From Paenibacillus macerans (lineage in GTDB: Bacteria; Bacillota; Bacilli; Paenibacillales; Paenibacillaceae): a stretch of DNA of 64,000 nucleotides. Shown piece by piece: positions 16,117-24,808 of this stretch. The notes under the pieces were generated by a model that was given only the letters and a program-made list of their open reading frames with translations, made no database searches and had not been told where the DNA came from. Numbering within the stretch: the first letter of the stretch is position 1; each line of letters opens with the position of its first letter. Made by a program: the position numbers and the translations under genes. Location of the stretch: positions 310,001 to 374,000 of the forward strand of contig NZ_UGSI01000002.1 in NCBI RefSeq assembly GCF_900454495.1, given 5' to 3'.

Positions 16117-17274
16117 ATGGAGTGCACCTTAAACCTGGCGGATGGTTGCAATCTTCAATGTACTTATTGTTATGAAGGCAATGAAAAACGGAACTCGGTC
16201 TTAAGCGAAGAAGTGATGCGGGAAGCTATCGATTTTATGGTGGAAAATAACCCGAAAGAAGAAAAAATTCATCTTAGTTTGCTAGGTGGAGAACCATTAT
16301 TAAACAAAAAGGTGCTCCTCCGTCTTTTTGATTATATAGATGATAAATACCGCGAAATAAAACAAAGGTTTGAGTTCGAGATGACCACCAATGGGATATT
16401 GCTCGATGACAGGATCATGGAAATCGTGAGAAATAATAACTTCAAACTTTATGTCAGCATCGATGGGGACCGTGAGACGCATAATTTAAACAGATCAAGC
16501 GGCAATAAGAGGAATTACTACGACACGATTCTGCGCAATCTACAAAAGTTAATTGAGCAAAAAGTCCAGTTTGGCGTTCGGATGACGGTGACTTGCAATA
16601 ATGTACACATATTTCATCAAAATGTACTTTATTTTTACGAGATGGGCGTGAAAAGAGTTCACGCCGCTTACGATGATTTCGGAGCGTGGACACGAGAAAC
16701 CCTGAACCTGCTGGATGAACAGATGGAGCTTCTGGACGAGTACTATTTAAATTCGGTGGCAAACACTCAAGATCGCCTCTTTAATTTGCATGATCTCAAG
16801 TTAACAACGTTTTTTGCCAGCAGGAAGCCGCTGTTTTGTTCGGCCGGTTCAATCGGGCACTTTACGGTAAATAGCAGCGGGGATATCTTTCCCTGCGGGT
16901 ATGTACTGAACGATATGAAATGGAACATCGGAAATTTTCAGGAGGGTATTGACCGAACGAAACTAATAAGTTGTATCAAAGCGTCTGTGAAACCTTCGAA
17001 CAAATGCAATGATTGCGATATCGCCTTTACGTGCAGTGGGCGAAAGTGCGGATTTCAAAATTACCGGCTGACGGGTTCTTTAAATATACCTTCGGACATT
17101 ACGTGCAAACTGGAACGGATATTGTATAAACATAATTACCAAGTGATTAAAAAGATGTATGAGCGGAAAATCCCCAGATTAATGAGATATTTTGAGATTG
17201 CCGAGGCCAATCAAATTAAAATCGGAAAGACGATGGAATCCATCATCCGTGAAGCGGCGGCTGCCAAATCATAA
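16117..17274 (+). CDS. Radical SAM/SPASM enzyme 1
   Basis: The protein has about 385 residues from ATG 16117, which has AAAGGAAA 7 bases upstream. The SAM-binding [4Fe-4S] motif is Cys11-x3-Cys15-x2-Cys18 in ADGCNLQCTYCYEG, followed by LSLLGGEPLL. The C-terminus is a SPASM domain with auxiliary cluster cysteines (PLFCSAGS, DIFPCGYV, NKCNDCDIAFTCSGRKCG, DITCKLE). Such enzymes install thioether or C-C links in RiPP peptides. The frame stays open upstream to 15871, overlapping the permease, and residues there (GEITINGDEVKLTTYA) look protein-like. A longer product is possible, but no good start codon lies between 15919 and 16117. Confidence 0.88.
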   Translation: MECTLNLADGCNLQCTYCYEGNEKRNSVLSEEVMREAIDFMVENNPKEEKIHLSLLGGEPLLNKKVLLRLFDYIDDKYREIKQRFEFEMTTNGILLDDRIMEIVRNNNFKLYVSIDGDRETHNLNRSSGNKRNYYDTILRNLQKLIEQKVQFGVRMTVTCNNVHIFHQNVLYFYEMGVKRVHAAYDDFGAWTRETLNLLDEQMELLDEYYLNSVANTQDRLFNLHDLKLTTFFASRKPLFCSAGSIGHFTVNSSGDIFPCGYVLNDMKWNIGNFQEGIDRTKLISCIKASVKPSNKCNDCDIAFTCSGRKCGFQNYRLTGSLNIPSDITCKLERILYKHNYQVIKKMYERKIPRLMRYFEIAEANQIKIGKTMESIIREAAAAKS

Positions 17275-17293
17275 AATAAAGGGGTATCCTACC

Positions 17294-18394
17294 ATGTATT
17301 CAATATCGCTGGAAGTTAATCAGAAATGCAATCTGAGGTGTAAATACTGCTATTTAGGGGATAAAGCAGGCTCCGTCATGTCATTGAAAACGGCTAAACA
17401 AAGCGTAGATTTGGCATTTGATCAAGCGGTGATTCATAGGGACAAAAAAATCTGGTTTGATTTTATCGGCGGGGAAGCGCTGATCGATTTTCCTTTGCTG
17501 AACCAAATACTGCAGTATATCCAGGATAAAAATAAGGACAAGCAGTACCATGTTAAATTGTCGATGACCTCGAATGCTACGCTCCTGAATTCGGAAATTA
17601 TCGATTGGTTGGCGGAAAACAACTTTGATTTAAAAGTAAGCATTGACGGAAAAAAGGACGTCCACGATCTGAATCGGGTTACCATCCATAACAGGGGTTC
17701 ATTTGATGCTATTTTGAAAAACTGGAAACATGTACGTGAATATGAACGGAAAGCGGGAAAATACATCCAGGCGACCAATGTTATTACGAGAAACAATTAC
17801 ATGCATTACGGGGAAACCGTGAAGTTTCTGGTTGAAGAATTAGGCATCAAAATCGTTGACACGGCTATTGATTTGTCCGTCGACTGGAAAAAAGATGAGC
17901 TGACGGTCATTTGCGATGAAATAAATAAGGTATTTTCCTTTTATGAACAATGTGCCGCTGAAAGAAAAGCTTTTGGATGGAGCTTTATTAATGAAGTTTT
18001 CAGTTCCGTGGAGAAAAAGAGGAAATTTTACAGCTGCGGCGCCGGGATCATTAGCCTTTATGTCCGGACGGACGGAACCTTTTACCCGTGTCACGCCTAC
18101 ATGGTAGAAGAGGAAAGCCTGGGAAACGCCGATCAAGGATTAAACCGGAATAAAATTGAATACTTAAAAAATTTGAATTCTATCGATAATGAAAACTGCA
18201 ATAGGTGTGAAATTTACGAAGTGTGCGGGGCAAAGGGCTGTATTATGCAAAGTTTGGAAACGAATGGCGACGTGAATTTGCCGGATCCAACGCTCTGTTA
18301 TATGCAGAAGTTTAAAAGTTCTTTCTATTATAAAAATATAGACCGATTAAAAAAAATCGCCGAAGGAAGTCGTGCCTATGAATACGAACTTTAG
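17294..18394 (+). CDS. Radical SAM/SPASM enzyme 2
   Basis: This 366-residue protein starts at ATG 17294 after AAGGGG (17279-17284); upstream in-frame codons lie within the previous gene. The start MYSISLEVNQKCNLRCKYCY puts the cluster cysteines at 12, 16 and 19, followed by WFDFIGGEAL. SPASM cysteines are at FYSCGAG, TFYPCHAY, NCNRCEIYEVCGAKGC and DPTLCYM. It is a paralogue of enzyme 1 and, like it, lacks a recognition domain of its own. Genes 1, 2 and 3 are closely spaced or overlapping and must be co-translated. The substrate is presumably the 48-residue precursor at 12576. Confidence 0.88.
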   Translation: MYSISLEVNQKCNLRCKYCYLGDKAGSVMSLKTAKQSVDLAFDQAVIHRDKKIWFDFIGGEALIDFPLLNQILQYIQDKNKDKQYHVKLSMTSNATLLNSEIIDWLAENNFDLKVSIDGKKDVHDLNRVTIHNRGSFDAILKNWKHVREYERKAGKYIQATNVITRNNYMHYGETVKFLVEELGIKIVDTAIDLSVDWKKDELTVICDEINKVFSFYEQCAAERKAFGWSFINEVFSSVEKKRKFYSCGAGIISLYVRTDGTFYPCHAYMVEEESLGNADQGLNRNKIEYLKNLNSIDNENCNRCEIYEVCGAKGCIMQSLETNGDVNLPDPTLCYMQKFKSSFYYKNIDRLKKIAEGSRAYEYEL

Positions 18395-19673
18395 TCCCCA
18401 AATCAAAATCGTAAAAAAGAATGGAAAAGTAATCCTGTTGAACCCGGAAAGTTCCCATTGGGTAAAGATGGATGAGCGTGTTTTTAATAAATATAGCACT
18501 CATTGGACGGTTTTTTGTGAATATTTGAACAAAAGATTCAGCCTTTTTGAGACGATCGACAAAAAACAATCGATCAATAACGTATACTATTCAGTTACGG
18601 GCAAATGTAATTTGAATTGCGATTTTTGCAGCATGAATTCGGGAACACATGTCAGCACGAAAGAGGACCTTTCCTTGGAGGAGATAAAACATACTTTGAT
18701 CCCCAAAATCAGGGCAGTTAGCCCCAAAGTAGTCATTATTACCGGTGGGGAGCCTTTTGTAAGAAAGGACATCATCGAAATTTTAAAGGCCTTCAGCGAT
18801 ACCTTCGGAAAGGAACGCATCCTTCTTCAAACGAATGGACTGCTGCTTAGCAAAAAGCTTATCGATAACTTCGCGCAATACGTTGGAGCTGTTGAGATCA
18901 GCATAGAAAATATATTCGAACACGATAAATTGCTGAATAAGATGATAACATCGTTCAACCAGATTATTGATAACGATTGCAGTTTGAAATTTTCCTTCGT
19001 CATTAACAAGCATACCGCTCAATTTCTGCAAAGGGCGATCGCTCTAACATATAAATATAACGCAGCGTGTTTAATCAGGTTTGTAAGCGATGTAGGGCGC
19101 GCGGCGGCTTATCCATCCACTATGAGTTATTTTGAAAAGATAGATATTTATCGAAGCACGGTCCACTATGTTCTTGAGCATGAATATTTCAATGATAACA
19201 TTACCAATATGTTTTTCAGCACGGTTCAGACGAAAACAGAGTGCGGCGGTTTCGGGAGAACCTGGGGAATTCATGCCAACGGTGAAATACGGATGTGTTC
19301 AAACCTTCATGATGAAAACTTCAAGATAGGGAACATTAGGGAACATACTCCTGATCAGATCACTGACCTAATCAATGTGAAGAAACAAAACGAGGAGATT
19401 CAAAATCTTTTTTTGGTAAGCAAGCGGGAGAGATGCAGTAAGTGCGATATCCAATATTTTTGTACTGGCCCGTGCGCTGCCGAAATTGTGGAAAAGGAGA
19501 AAAAATCCGAAGACATATACGGGGATTGCGAACTGAAAATATTACTGGTCAATTTTATGCTCTATCACTATGACCGTACGAAAACGAGCAAAGAAAATCT
19601 GGGCAGCTTCTTGGAATATTTGAATGACAACGCAAACGACCATTTAAAGAAGCTAGTTTTTGAATCAAAGTGA
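18378..19673 (+). CDS. Radical SAM/SPASM enzyme 3 with N-terminal RRE-like domain
   Basis: This 431-residue protein starts at ATG 18378, overlapping enzyme 2 by 17 bases, with GAAGGAAG upstream. Residues 8-65 (IKIVKKNGKVILLNPESSHW, then DERVFNKYS) look like a PqqD-type RiPP recognition element that would bind the leader peptide. The radical SAM motif is Cys77-x3-Cys81-x2-Cys84 (GKCNLNCDFCSM), followed by VVIITGGEPFVR. SPASM-type cysteines are TECGGFG, IRMCSNL, RERCSKCDIQYFCTGPC and YGDCELK. It differs clearly from the first two, so the cluster has two related enzymes plus one of another branch. The single RRE could serve all three enzymes. Confidence 0.85.
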   Translation: MNTNFSPQIKIVKKNGKVILLNPESSHWVKMDERVFNKYSTHWTVFCEYLNKRFSLFETIDKKQSINNVYYSVTGKCNLNCDFCSMNSGTHVSTKEDLSLEEIKHTLIPKIRAVSPKVVIITGGEPFVRKDIIEILKAFSDTFGKERILLQTNGLLLSKKLIDNFAQYVGAVEISIENIFEHDKLLNKMITSFNQIIDNDCSLKFSFVINKHTAQFLQRAIALTYKYNAACLIRFVSDVGRAAAYPSTMSYFEKIDIYRSTVHYVLEHEYFNDNITNMFFSTVQTKTECGGFGRTWGIHANGEIRMCSNLHDENFKIGNIREHTPDQITDLINVKKQNEEIQNLFLVSKRERCSKCDIQYFCTGPCAAEIVEKEKKSEDIYGDCELKILLVNFMLYHYDRTKTSKENLGSFLEYLNDNANDHLKKLVFESK

Positions 19674-19714
19674 GGTACCCATTGTAATTTTATTGAGGGA
19701 AGGTTGTCTCTCTT

Positions 19715-21415
19715 ATGCATAATGCATATATTGCTTTTTTGAACAAATACTTGCTTAAAGAAAAAAAAATTATCATCGTAGTGTTGGCTATAACGGTACT
19801 TCAAAGCCTCATTACCATCTGTATTCCATTAACCTATAAAGGGCTTATTGATCAAGCATTTCCGAAACGTGACTTTAATCTGTTTATGATTTGTGTTTCG
19901 GGTATGCTTATTTTATTTTTTACGAATTCCTTATTGAATATTTTAAAAGATTATTTGCTGGCAAAGATTGTCGAGAATCTGAGCTTTTCTTTGAGAAGAG
20001 GGCTCAACGACAAGCTCAGCCGGCTGCCCTACAAATTTTTTGACGATCATAAGTTAAGCGACATTTTATCCCGGTATAACAAAGAAATAGATACCATCAA
20101 ACAAAATTGCGGATATATGACGGTCAGCATCTTCAGTAATGCGGTTACTACTGTTTTTGCTTGCAGTATGATCCTTTTTTTTGATTGGAAGTTGCTCGCC
20201 GTTTCCATGCTCATCATCGCACTATACATCTTGGTCAACAGATGCTTTGGAAAAAAAGTAAAAGAATATGCGGAAAAAACGATGAAAAGCAACGAGCAAT
20301 CGATGAATCAAATGGTGGAGACGTATAATAATGTATTGATGACCAAGATTTATAATGCATTCGGTTATGTAGAAAAAAATTTTTTAAAAGCTTATAAAAG
20401 GCAATACGACCATCAGATGAAATTGGAACTGGCTTATTCAATCAATATCAATATTGGCGGTATATTGGTATACCTGCTATCGGGAGTGATATGGATCATT
20501 GGCGGGTTGGGCGTTTTTGCAAATAGATATACAATCGGAACGATCGTTTCGCTTATAAATTACCAGAGTATGCTGCTAGGGTCGACCCGGTTTTTTAGCG
20601 AATTCAACAACAGTTACCAAGGGACAGTAACAGCGATCGGCAGATTGGATGAAATTTTAAATGAAGCGGAAGAGAACGTGAAAGGTGCCCCTCCGCCTCA
20701 GCAAATTTACGAGATCATTATTGATCATGTATCTTTTTCTTACGATGTAAACGACAGACCGGTGCTTTTGGATGCCAAAGGAGCTATAAAGAAGGGAGAA
20801 ATTACGGCTTTTGTCGGGCCAAGCGGTTGCGGAAAGTCAACGATAACCAAGCTGCTGCTCGGGCTGTATAAACCACAGCAAGGTTGTATTCGGATCAATC
20901 ATGACAGGCTGGACGGCATGGATTTGTGTTTATTCCGAAGAAGGACGGCCTATATTCCTCAAGATTCCTTGTTTTTTCATGACTCGATCTTAAATAACAT
21001 AGGCTTTGGAACAAATGTTAACCTGAATTTGCTGGATGACTACACTAAAACTATAGATTTGTACGATGAAATTATGGACTTGCCCAACAAATGGGATACG
21101 ATCTTGAGTGTCGGCGGAAACAATATTTCAGGCGGTCAAAAAAAGAGACTCGATATTTTAAGGGCCTTGGTAAAAAATGCGGACATTATCATTTTTGATG
21201 AGCCGACCGCTTCTTTGGATGCGGAAAGAAGGGGCGCGTTTTTAAATTTACTAAAAGAGATAAAAAACGATAAAATCATTATTTTGATAACCCATAACAC
21301 GGATGAGATGCAGTACTTTGATAAAATCTATGCCGTTCAGGACGGAACCCTTTTAAGCTTAACAAACGAAGAATGGCAAGCCAATGTGAGTAAACCGTCA
21401 GTGGTTTGCAGTTAG
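19715..21415 (+). CDS. ABC exporter (transmembrane domain fused to ATPase)
   Basis: This 566-residue protein starts at ATG 19715 with GAGGGAAGG upstream. Residues 15-300 carry six transmembrane helices of a type I exporter (LAITVLQSLITICIPLTYKG onward). Residues 330-560 are the ATPase: Walker A GPSGCGKST, signature NISGGQKKRL, Walker B IIIFDEPTASLD, H-loop LITHN. There is no N-terminal C39 peptidase domain, so leader removal must be done elsewhere, fitting the S8 protease at 11377. The likely job is export of the mature peptide. It is the last gene of the cluster; a hairpin terminator follows at 21571. Confidence 0.88.
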   Translation: MHNAYIAFLNKYLLKEKKIIIVVLAITVLQSLITICIPLTYKGLIDQAFPKRDFNLFMICVSGMLILFFTNSLLNILKDYLLAKIVENLSFSLRRGLNDKLSRLPYKFFDDHKLSDILSRYNKEIDTIKQNCGYMTVSIFSNAVTTVFACSMILFFDWKLLAVSMLIIALYILVNRCFGKKVKEYAEKTMKSNEQSMNQMVETYNNVLMTKIYNAFGYVEKNFLKAYKRQYDHQMKLELAYSININIGGILVYLLSGVIWIIGGLGVFANRYTIGTIVSLINYQSMLLGSTRFFSEFNNSYQGTVTAIGRLDEILNEAEENVKGAPPPQQIYEIIIDHVSFSYDVNDRPVLLDAKGAIKKGEITAFVGPSGCGKSTITKLLLGLYKPQQGCIRINHDRLDGMDLCLFRRRTAYIPQDSLFFHDSILNNIGFGTNVNLNLLDDYTKTIDLYDEIMDLPNKWDTILSVGGNNISGGQKKRLDILRALVKNADIIIFDEPTASLDAERRGAFLNLLKEIKNDKIIILITHNTDEMQYFDKIYAVQDGTLLSLTNEEWQANVSKPSVVCS

Positions 21416-21445
21416 TCACCGTATTCTTCCCAGAAGCCAAAATAC

Positions 21446-21500
21446 CTGTCCTCTTCCTGTCCTCCCACTTGTCCGCTCATTGTCCTTTCCATGTCCGCTT
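21446..21500. repeat. Five helically phased TGTCC repeats
   Basis: TGTCC occurs at 21447, 21458, 21470, 21481 and 21492, that is every 11-12 bases, within degenerate 11-mers such as CTGTCCTCTTC and CTGTCCTCCCA. The block lies just after the exporter gene and before the terminator. One-turn spacing puts all copies on one face of the helix. Confidence 0.55.
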
Positions 21501-21570
21501 TAGGGCCGATGATGGCCGCCAATCCGAGATAAAATGATAGTGTCGAAAGATAAAAACTTAATACCGAACG

Positions 21571-21607
21571 GGGCTGTGAATGAGACTTTCACGGCCCTAT
21601 TTTTTTC
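21571..21607 (+). terminator. Rho-independent terminator separating RiPP and tail regions
   Basis: GGGCTGTGAA at 21571-21580 pairs with 21588-21597 (one G-T pair), followed by a run of seven T residues. It closes the RiPP cluster or a short transcript starting near 21530. Confidence 0.85.
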
Positions 21608-21856
21608 TCGCCGGTTTCAGAGGCAGCGGCAGGCATCCCATACGGGCGTACCCTCATTGCAGCGGGTGATGATACCAGGTAGGCGCTATAGAGGAAGGGC
21701 GTTCGAACAATTGTGCAATAGAAGGGACGCCGGATGGGGCCAGCCGTGAAGTGTTCTGGAAGCGTCGGCCGTTCGATGCCGGTTGAATGCTGTCCGGAAT
21801 GCTGCGTCCTTGAAAATCGGCGGGAAAAACAAGCCTAAGCGAAGGCAGGTGAGCAT
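21608..21856. other. Leader region of the tail operon, no gene recognised
   Basis: No open frame here has both a ribosome binding site and recognisable features. The capsid-side genes that precede this position in PBSX-type prophages are absent. GTTCGAAC at 21701-21708, with a partial SOS-box-like sequence after it, is the only notable motif. Confidence 0.35.
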
Positions 21857-22300
21857 TTGTCACAGTCGATCATGAACGACGTGGTGCAGCGGGTGGCTGC
21901 GGCGGTAGCGGCCCGGTTTCGGGATCTGCCGGTTTATACCGAGCCGAGTCCGGAAGGATTCACGGGGCCGTGCTTTTTCGTGCGGCTGCTTAAATCGGAG
22001 CAGAATCAGGAGCTGGGGCGGCGCTTTAAGCGGACCTATTCGCTTGATGTCGGGTTTTTCCCCGCGGCGGAACGCAGCCGAGAGTCCGCCTACGACATGG
22101 CGGAGCAGCTCTGCGAGCTGTTTGCGGATTTTCCGGCGGATGACGGGCTGTCGCATGGGGCGGGCATAAACGCCGAAATCAAGGACGACGGGACGCTGCA
22201 TCTGTACCTGACATTCCGCCAATGGGTCTGGTCGCCGGCCAGCGAAGAGATCAAGATGAGAAAACTTCGGCAGGAGGGGAAGGTTAAAGATGGTGTTTAA
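21857..22300 (+). CDS. Phage tail terminator-like protein (first gene of tail operon)
   Basis: This 147-residue protein starts at TTG 21857 with AGGTGAG just upstream; ATG 21872 is an alternative without a ribosome binding site. It contains VVQRVAAAVAARFRDLPVYT, then PCFFVRLLKSEQNQELGRRF and YSLDVGFFP, ending with charged helices. By size, composition and position directly upstream of the sheath it fits the XkdI/DUF6838-type tail-terminator (tail-head joining) proteins of PBSX-like myoviruses. This is assigned mainly by gene order. It caps the growing tail tube and fixes sheath length. The stop overlaps the next ATG. Confidence 0.6.
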   Translation: MSQSIMNDVVQRVAAAVAARFRDLPVYTEPSPEGFTGPCFFVRLLKSEQNQELGRRFKRTYSLDVGFFPAAERSRESAYDMAEQLCELFADFPADDGLSHGAGINAEIKDDGTLHLYLTFRQWVWSPASEEIKMRKLRQEGKVKDGV

Positions 22301-22496
22301 GAAGAAAGCGGACAAGCCTGTGGCACCGGCGGAACGGACTTTTTCCAAGGCCCAGCTGCTGGCGGCCAAACGCTTTAGCGGCGTGGAAAAGGACATTTTG
22401 CACGTGACGCTGGAGGACGGGGCGGCCTATACGGAAGCCCAGGCCGAGCAGGCGCTACAATCATTTATCCAAAGAGGAGTGAAGGAACATGGCTAA
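22290..22496 (+). CDS. Small tail-module protein (XkdJ position)
   Basis: This 68-residue protein starts at ATG 22290 inside the end of the previous gene, and its stop overlaps the sheath gene start. It contains FSKAQLLAAKRFSGVEKDIL and LEDGAAYTEAQAEQALQSFI. Proteins of this size at this place are conserved in PBSX-type tail operons of Bacillales. The exact role is unknown. It is soluble, helical and has no membrane segment. Confidence 0.55.
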   Translation: MVFKKKADKPVAPAERTFSKAQLLAAKRFSGVEKDILHVTLEDGAAYTEAQAEQALQSFIQRGVKEHG

Positions 22497-23817
22497 CGGC
22501 ACATGGACAACGCAAAATAAAGTATCTCCGGGGGTTTACATTAATTTTAAATCGGCGGCTCGCCCGCTAGGCACGGTCGGCGAGCGCGGGGTAGCGGCTT
22601 TTCCGGCATCGCTGCCTTGGGGGCCAAGCGGATTGATCAAGCTGGAGGCGGCGACTTTTCTGCAGAACGCCTTGAAGCTGCTGGGCTTTAACGCGGCTGA
22701 CGCAAGAATCCGCCACATTGCAGCGGCGATGGCGCACGCCAGCCAGGTGCTGATCTATCGGCTGGGGGCCAAAAACGCCGTAAAGGCTACGGCCGCTATC
22801 GGCAATTTGACGGCTACCGCCAAATACGGCGGCTCGCGCGGCAATGACCTGCAAATCGTCGTGCAGGCCAGCGTGGATCAACCGGACGCTTACGAAGTCC
22901 GCACGTTGCTGGAAGGCGAGGAAGTCGACGCCCAGATCGTCGGTTCGGCCGAGGCGCTCGTAAGCAATGACTTCGTCACGTTCGCGGGCAGCGGTGAGTT
23001 GACCGAAACGGCGGGAACGGCGCTGGCGGGCGGCAAGGAAGGCACCGGCGGAAACGGCGACTGGACCGATGCTTTGGCGGCTTTGGAAGCGGAGGAGTTC
23101 GACGTGCTTGGTTTGCCGACCGACGATTCCGCGCTGAAGCAGTTGGCCGTGGCGTATACAAAACGTCTGCGGGACGATGAAGGCAAGAAGTTCGTCACCG
23201 TCCTCTACAATTACCCGCAAGCGGACTACGAAGGGGTCATCAGCTTGAAGAATAGCGTGATCACCGCCGAAGGATTGACGGTGGAGCCGATTTCCCTGTT
23301 GTGGGAAATCGCCGCGATGGAAGCGGGAGCAGCCGTCAACGAATCGCTCACCTATGCGGAGATTCCGAATGCGGTTGACGTAACGCCGAAACTGACGTAC
23401 AGCGAGACGATCAAGGCGCTGCAAAACGGCGAGCTGGTGCTGACGGCGGCGAACGGCAAGGTGCAGATCCAGCAGGATATCAACACCTTCAAGACATTTA
23501 CGCCCGAAAAAGCCAAACATTTCAGCAAAAACCGCGTCGTGCGGGTATTGGACACGATCGCGCGGGACATTCAGCGTACTTTCGGCGCAAGTTACATCGG
23601 GAAAGTCGGAAACAACGCGGACGGCCGCAATTTGTTGAAAGGCGAGGTGCTCAGCTATCTGGGAACCCTGCAGGGCATTGGAGCGATTCAGAATTTCAAC
23701 GCGGAGACCGATCTGGAAGTGCTGCCGGGCATCGACGGGGACGCCGTTGTCATCAATCTGAGCGTGCAGCCGGTGGATAGTATCGAAAAAATCTACATGA
23801 CCGTCACGGTCAACTAA
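22489..23817 (+). CDS. xkdK: Contractile tail sheath protein (XkdK-like)
   Basis: This 442-residue protein starts at ATG 22489 after GGAGTGAAGG. The N-terminus WTTQNKVSPGVYINFKSAAR is the hallmark of PBSX/phage sheath proteins (a V.PGVYINF block). Later blocks include AAFPASLPWGPSG, a central insert domain (residues ~110-290), and a conserved C-terminal half with TFTPEKAKHFSKNRVVRVLD, FGASYIGKVGNNADGRNLLK and VQPVDSIEKIYMTVTV. Six-fold rings of this protein contract around the tube. The length is near the family norm (about 430-470). Base composition is clearly richer in G+C than the RiPP region to the left. Confidence 0.92.
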   Translation: MANGTWTTQNKVSPGVYINFKSAARPLGTVGERGVAAFPASLPWGPSGLIKLEAATFLQNALKLLGFNAADARIRHIAAAMAHASQVLIYRLGAKNAVKATAAIGNLTATAKYGGSRGNDLQIVVQASVDQPDAYEVRTLLEGEEVDAQIVGSAEALVSNDFVTFAGSGELTETAGTALAGGKEGTGGNGDWTDALAALEAEEFDVLGLPTDDSALKQLAVAYTKRLRDDEGKKFVTVLYNYPQADYEGVISLKNSVITAEGLTVEPISLLWEIAAMEAGAAVNESLTYAEIPNAVDVTPKLTYSETIKALQNGELVLTAANGKVQIQQDINTFKTFTPEKAKHFSKNRVVRVLDTIARDIQRTFGASYIGKVGNNADGRNLLKGEVLSYLGTLQGIGAIQNFNAETDLEVLPGIDGDAVVINLSVQPVDSIEKIYMTVTVN

Positions 23818-23830
23818 GGAGGACGAAAAC

Positions 23831-24307
23831 ATGGCAGGTTCTTTTTTTAATGTGAAAGATGCGATAAGCGGCAAACAGGCCAAAGCCTTCGTAAAAATCG
23901 GCGACCGGACGGAGGAGCTGTTCTACGCTAAAACGTTGGAGTCGACGATCGAAAAATCGAAAGTGGACGTCCCGACGCTGGGCAGAACGGGGACGCCGCA
24001 GCGGTCGGCCGGCTGGAAAGGCACAGGCACGCTGACCATTTATTACGTCTCCTCCTTTTTCCGCAAGCTGATGGAGGACTACGTGAAGAACGGGAACGAC
24101 TTCTGGTTCGATCTGATGATTACGAACGAGCAGCCGGGAAGCAGCGCGGGCAAACAAACCGTGTTCCTGCGGAACTGCAACCTCGACAGCATCATTGCGG
24201 CCAAATTCGACGCGTCCAGCGAGGATATGCTTGAGGAAGAGATTCCGTTTACCTTCGAGGATTATGACGTGATGGAATCCTTTAACGCGATTCAGCCGAC
24301 CAACTAA
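23831..24307 (+). CDS. xkdM: Tail tube protein (XkdM-like)
   Basis: This 158-residue protein starts at ATG 23831 with AGGAGG upstream, 13 bases after the sheath gene. It has the XkdM pattern: MAGSFFNVKDAISGKQAKAF, then ESTIEKSKVDVPTLGRTGTP, GTGTLTIYYVSSFFRKLMED and a C-terminal EDYDVMESFNAIQPTN. It forms the inner tube inside the sheath. Its size matches the family (about 145-160). Confidence 0.9.
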   Translation: MAGSFFNVKDAISGKQAKAFVKIGDRTEELFYAKTLESTIEKSKVDVPTLGRTGTPQRSAGWKGTGTLTIYYVSSFFRKLMEDYVKNGNDFWFDLMITNEQPGSSAGKQTVFLRNCNLDSIIAAKFDASSEDMLEEEIPFTFEDYDVMESFNAIQPTN

Positions 24308-24353
24308 CGATTCTTTAACGGAAAAATAAAACCATTCAGGAGGAGATTCACGA

Positions 24354-24773
24354 ATGAGCTCTTTATCTGCTTTTTTTGCGCAAAATGCCGCCGCCGGACT
24401 GGTGGAGGAAGTTGTCGTGTCCGAACGTTTCAAGGATGAGCAGGGCCAGCCGGTCCCGTGGCGCCTGCGCAGCATGACCGAGGAGGAGAACGAGACGATC
24501 CGCAAATCCTGCCAGCGCAAGGTGAAGGACAAAGGAATGGTCAGCTACGAGACGAACACCGATGAATACCTGGCCAAGCTGGCGGTCGCCAGCGTCGTAT
24601 TCCCGGATTTGAAGAATGCCGAGCTTCAGCAATCCTATCAGGTGATGGGCGCGGATCAATGCCTGCGGAAGATGCTGCTCCCGGGCGAATACGCCACACT
24701 TGTGCAGAAGGTCCAGGAGATCAACGGCTTCGACAAGAGCATCAACGAACTGGCGGATGAAGTAAAAAACTGA
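24354..24773 (+). CDS. xkdN: Tail assembly chaperone, short form (XkdN-like)
   Basis: This 139-residue protein starts at ATG 24354 after AGGAGGAG. It contains the XkdN-type core VVSERFKDEQGQPVPWRLRS, MTEEENETIRKSC and QSYQVMGADQCLRKMLLPGE, ending NELADEVKN. In long-tailed phages this protein and a frameshifted longer form bind the tape measure and assist tail assembly. The last codons GTA AAA AAC sit on a slippery heptamer, and the -1 frame continues for 55 codons with conserved chaperone-like sequence (see the entry at 24770). The short product should be the major one. Confidence 0.88.
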   Translation: MSSLSAFFAQNAAAGLVEEVVVSERFKDEQGQPVPWRLRSMTEEENETIRKSCQRKVKDKGMVSYETNTDEYLAKLAVASVVFPDLKNAELQQSYQVMGADQCLRKMLLPGEYATLVQKVQEINGFDKSINELADEVKN

Positions 24774-24808
24774 TCGATGAGGGCGACGGCGAAACGGTCT
24801 GCGCCCTC
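24764..24808 (+). promoter_or_regulatory. Programmed -1 ribosomal frameshift signal
   Basis: A canonical slippery heptamer A-AAA-AAC (24764-24770) is in the proper phase immediately before the stop TGA (24771-24773). Eight bases later a 7-bp perfect stem (GAGGGCG at 24779-24785 with CGCCCTC at 24802-24808) stands in the classic stimulator position. Confidence 0.85.

Noticed and set aside
21698..21720. SOS (LexA/DinR) box upstream of the tail operon
   Set aside because: CGAACAATTGTGC resembles the consensus, but the GTTC half is GTGC and other positions also differ; too weak to annotate.
21534..21749. 71-codon ORF before the tail operon
   Set aside because: It runs through the terminator at 21571-21607 and has arginine-rich nonsense composition.
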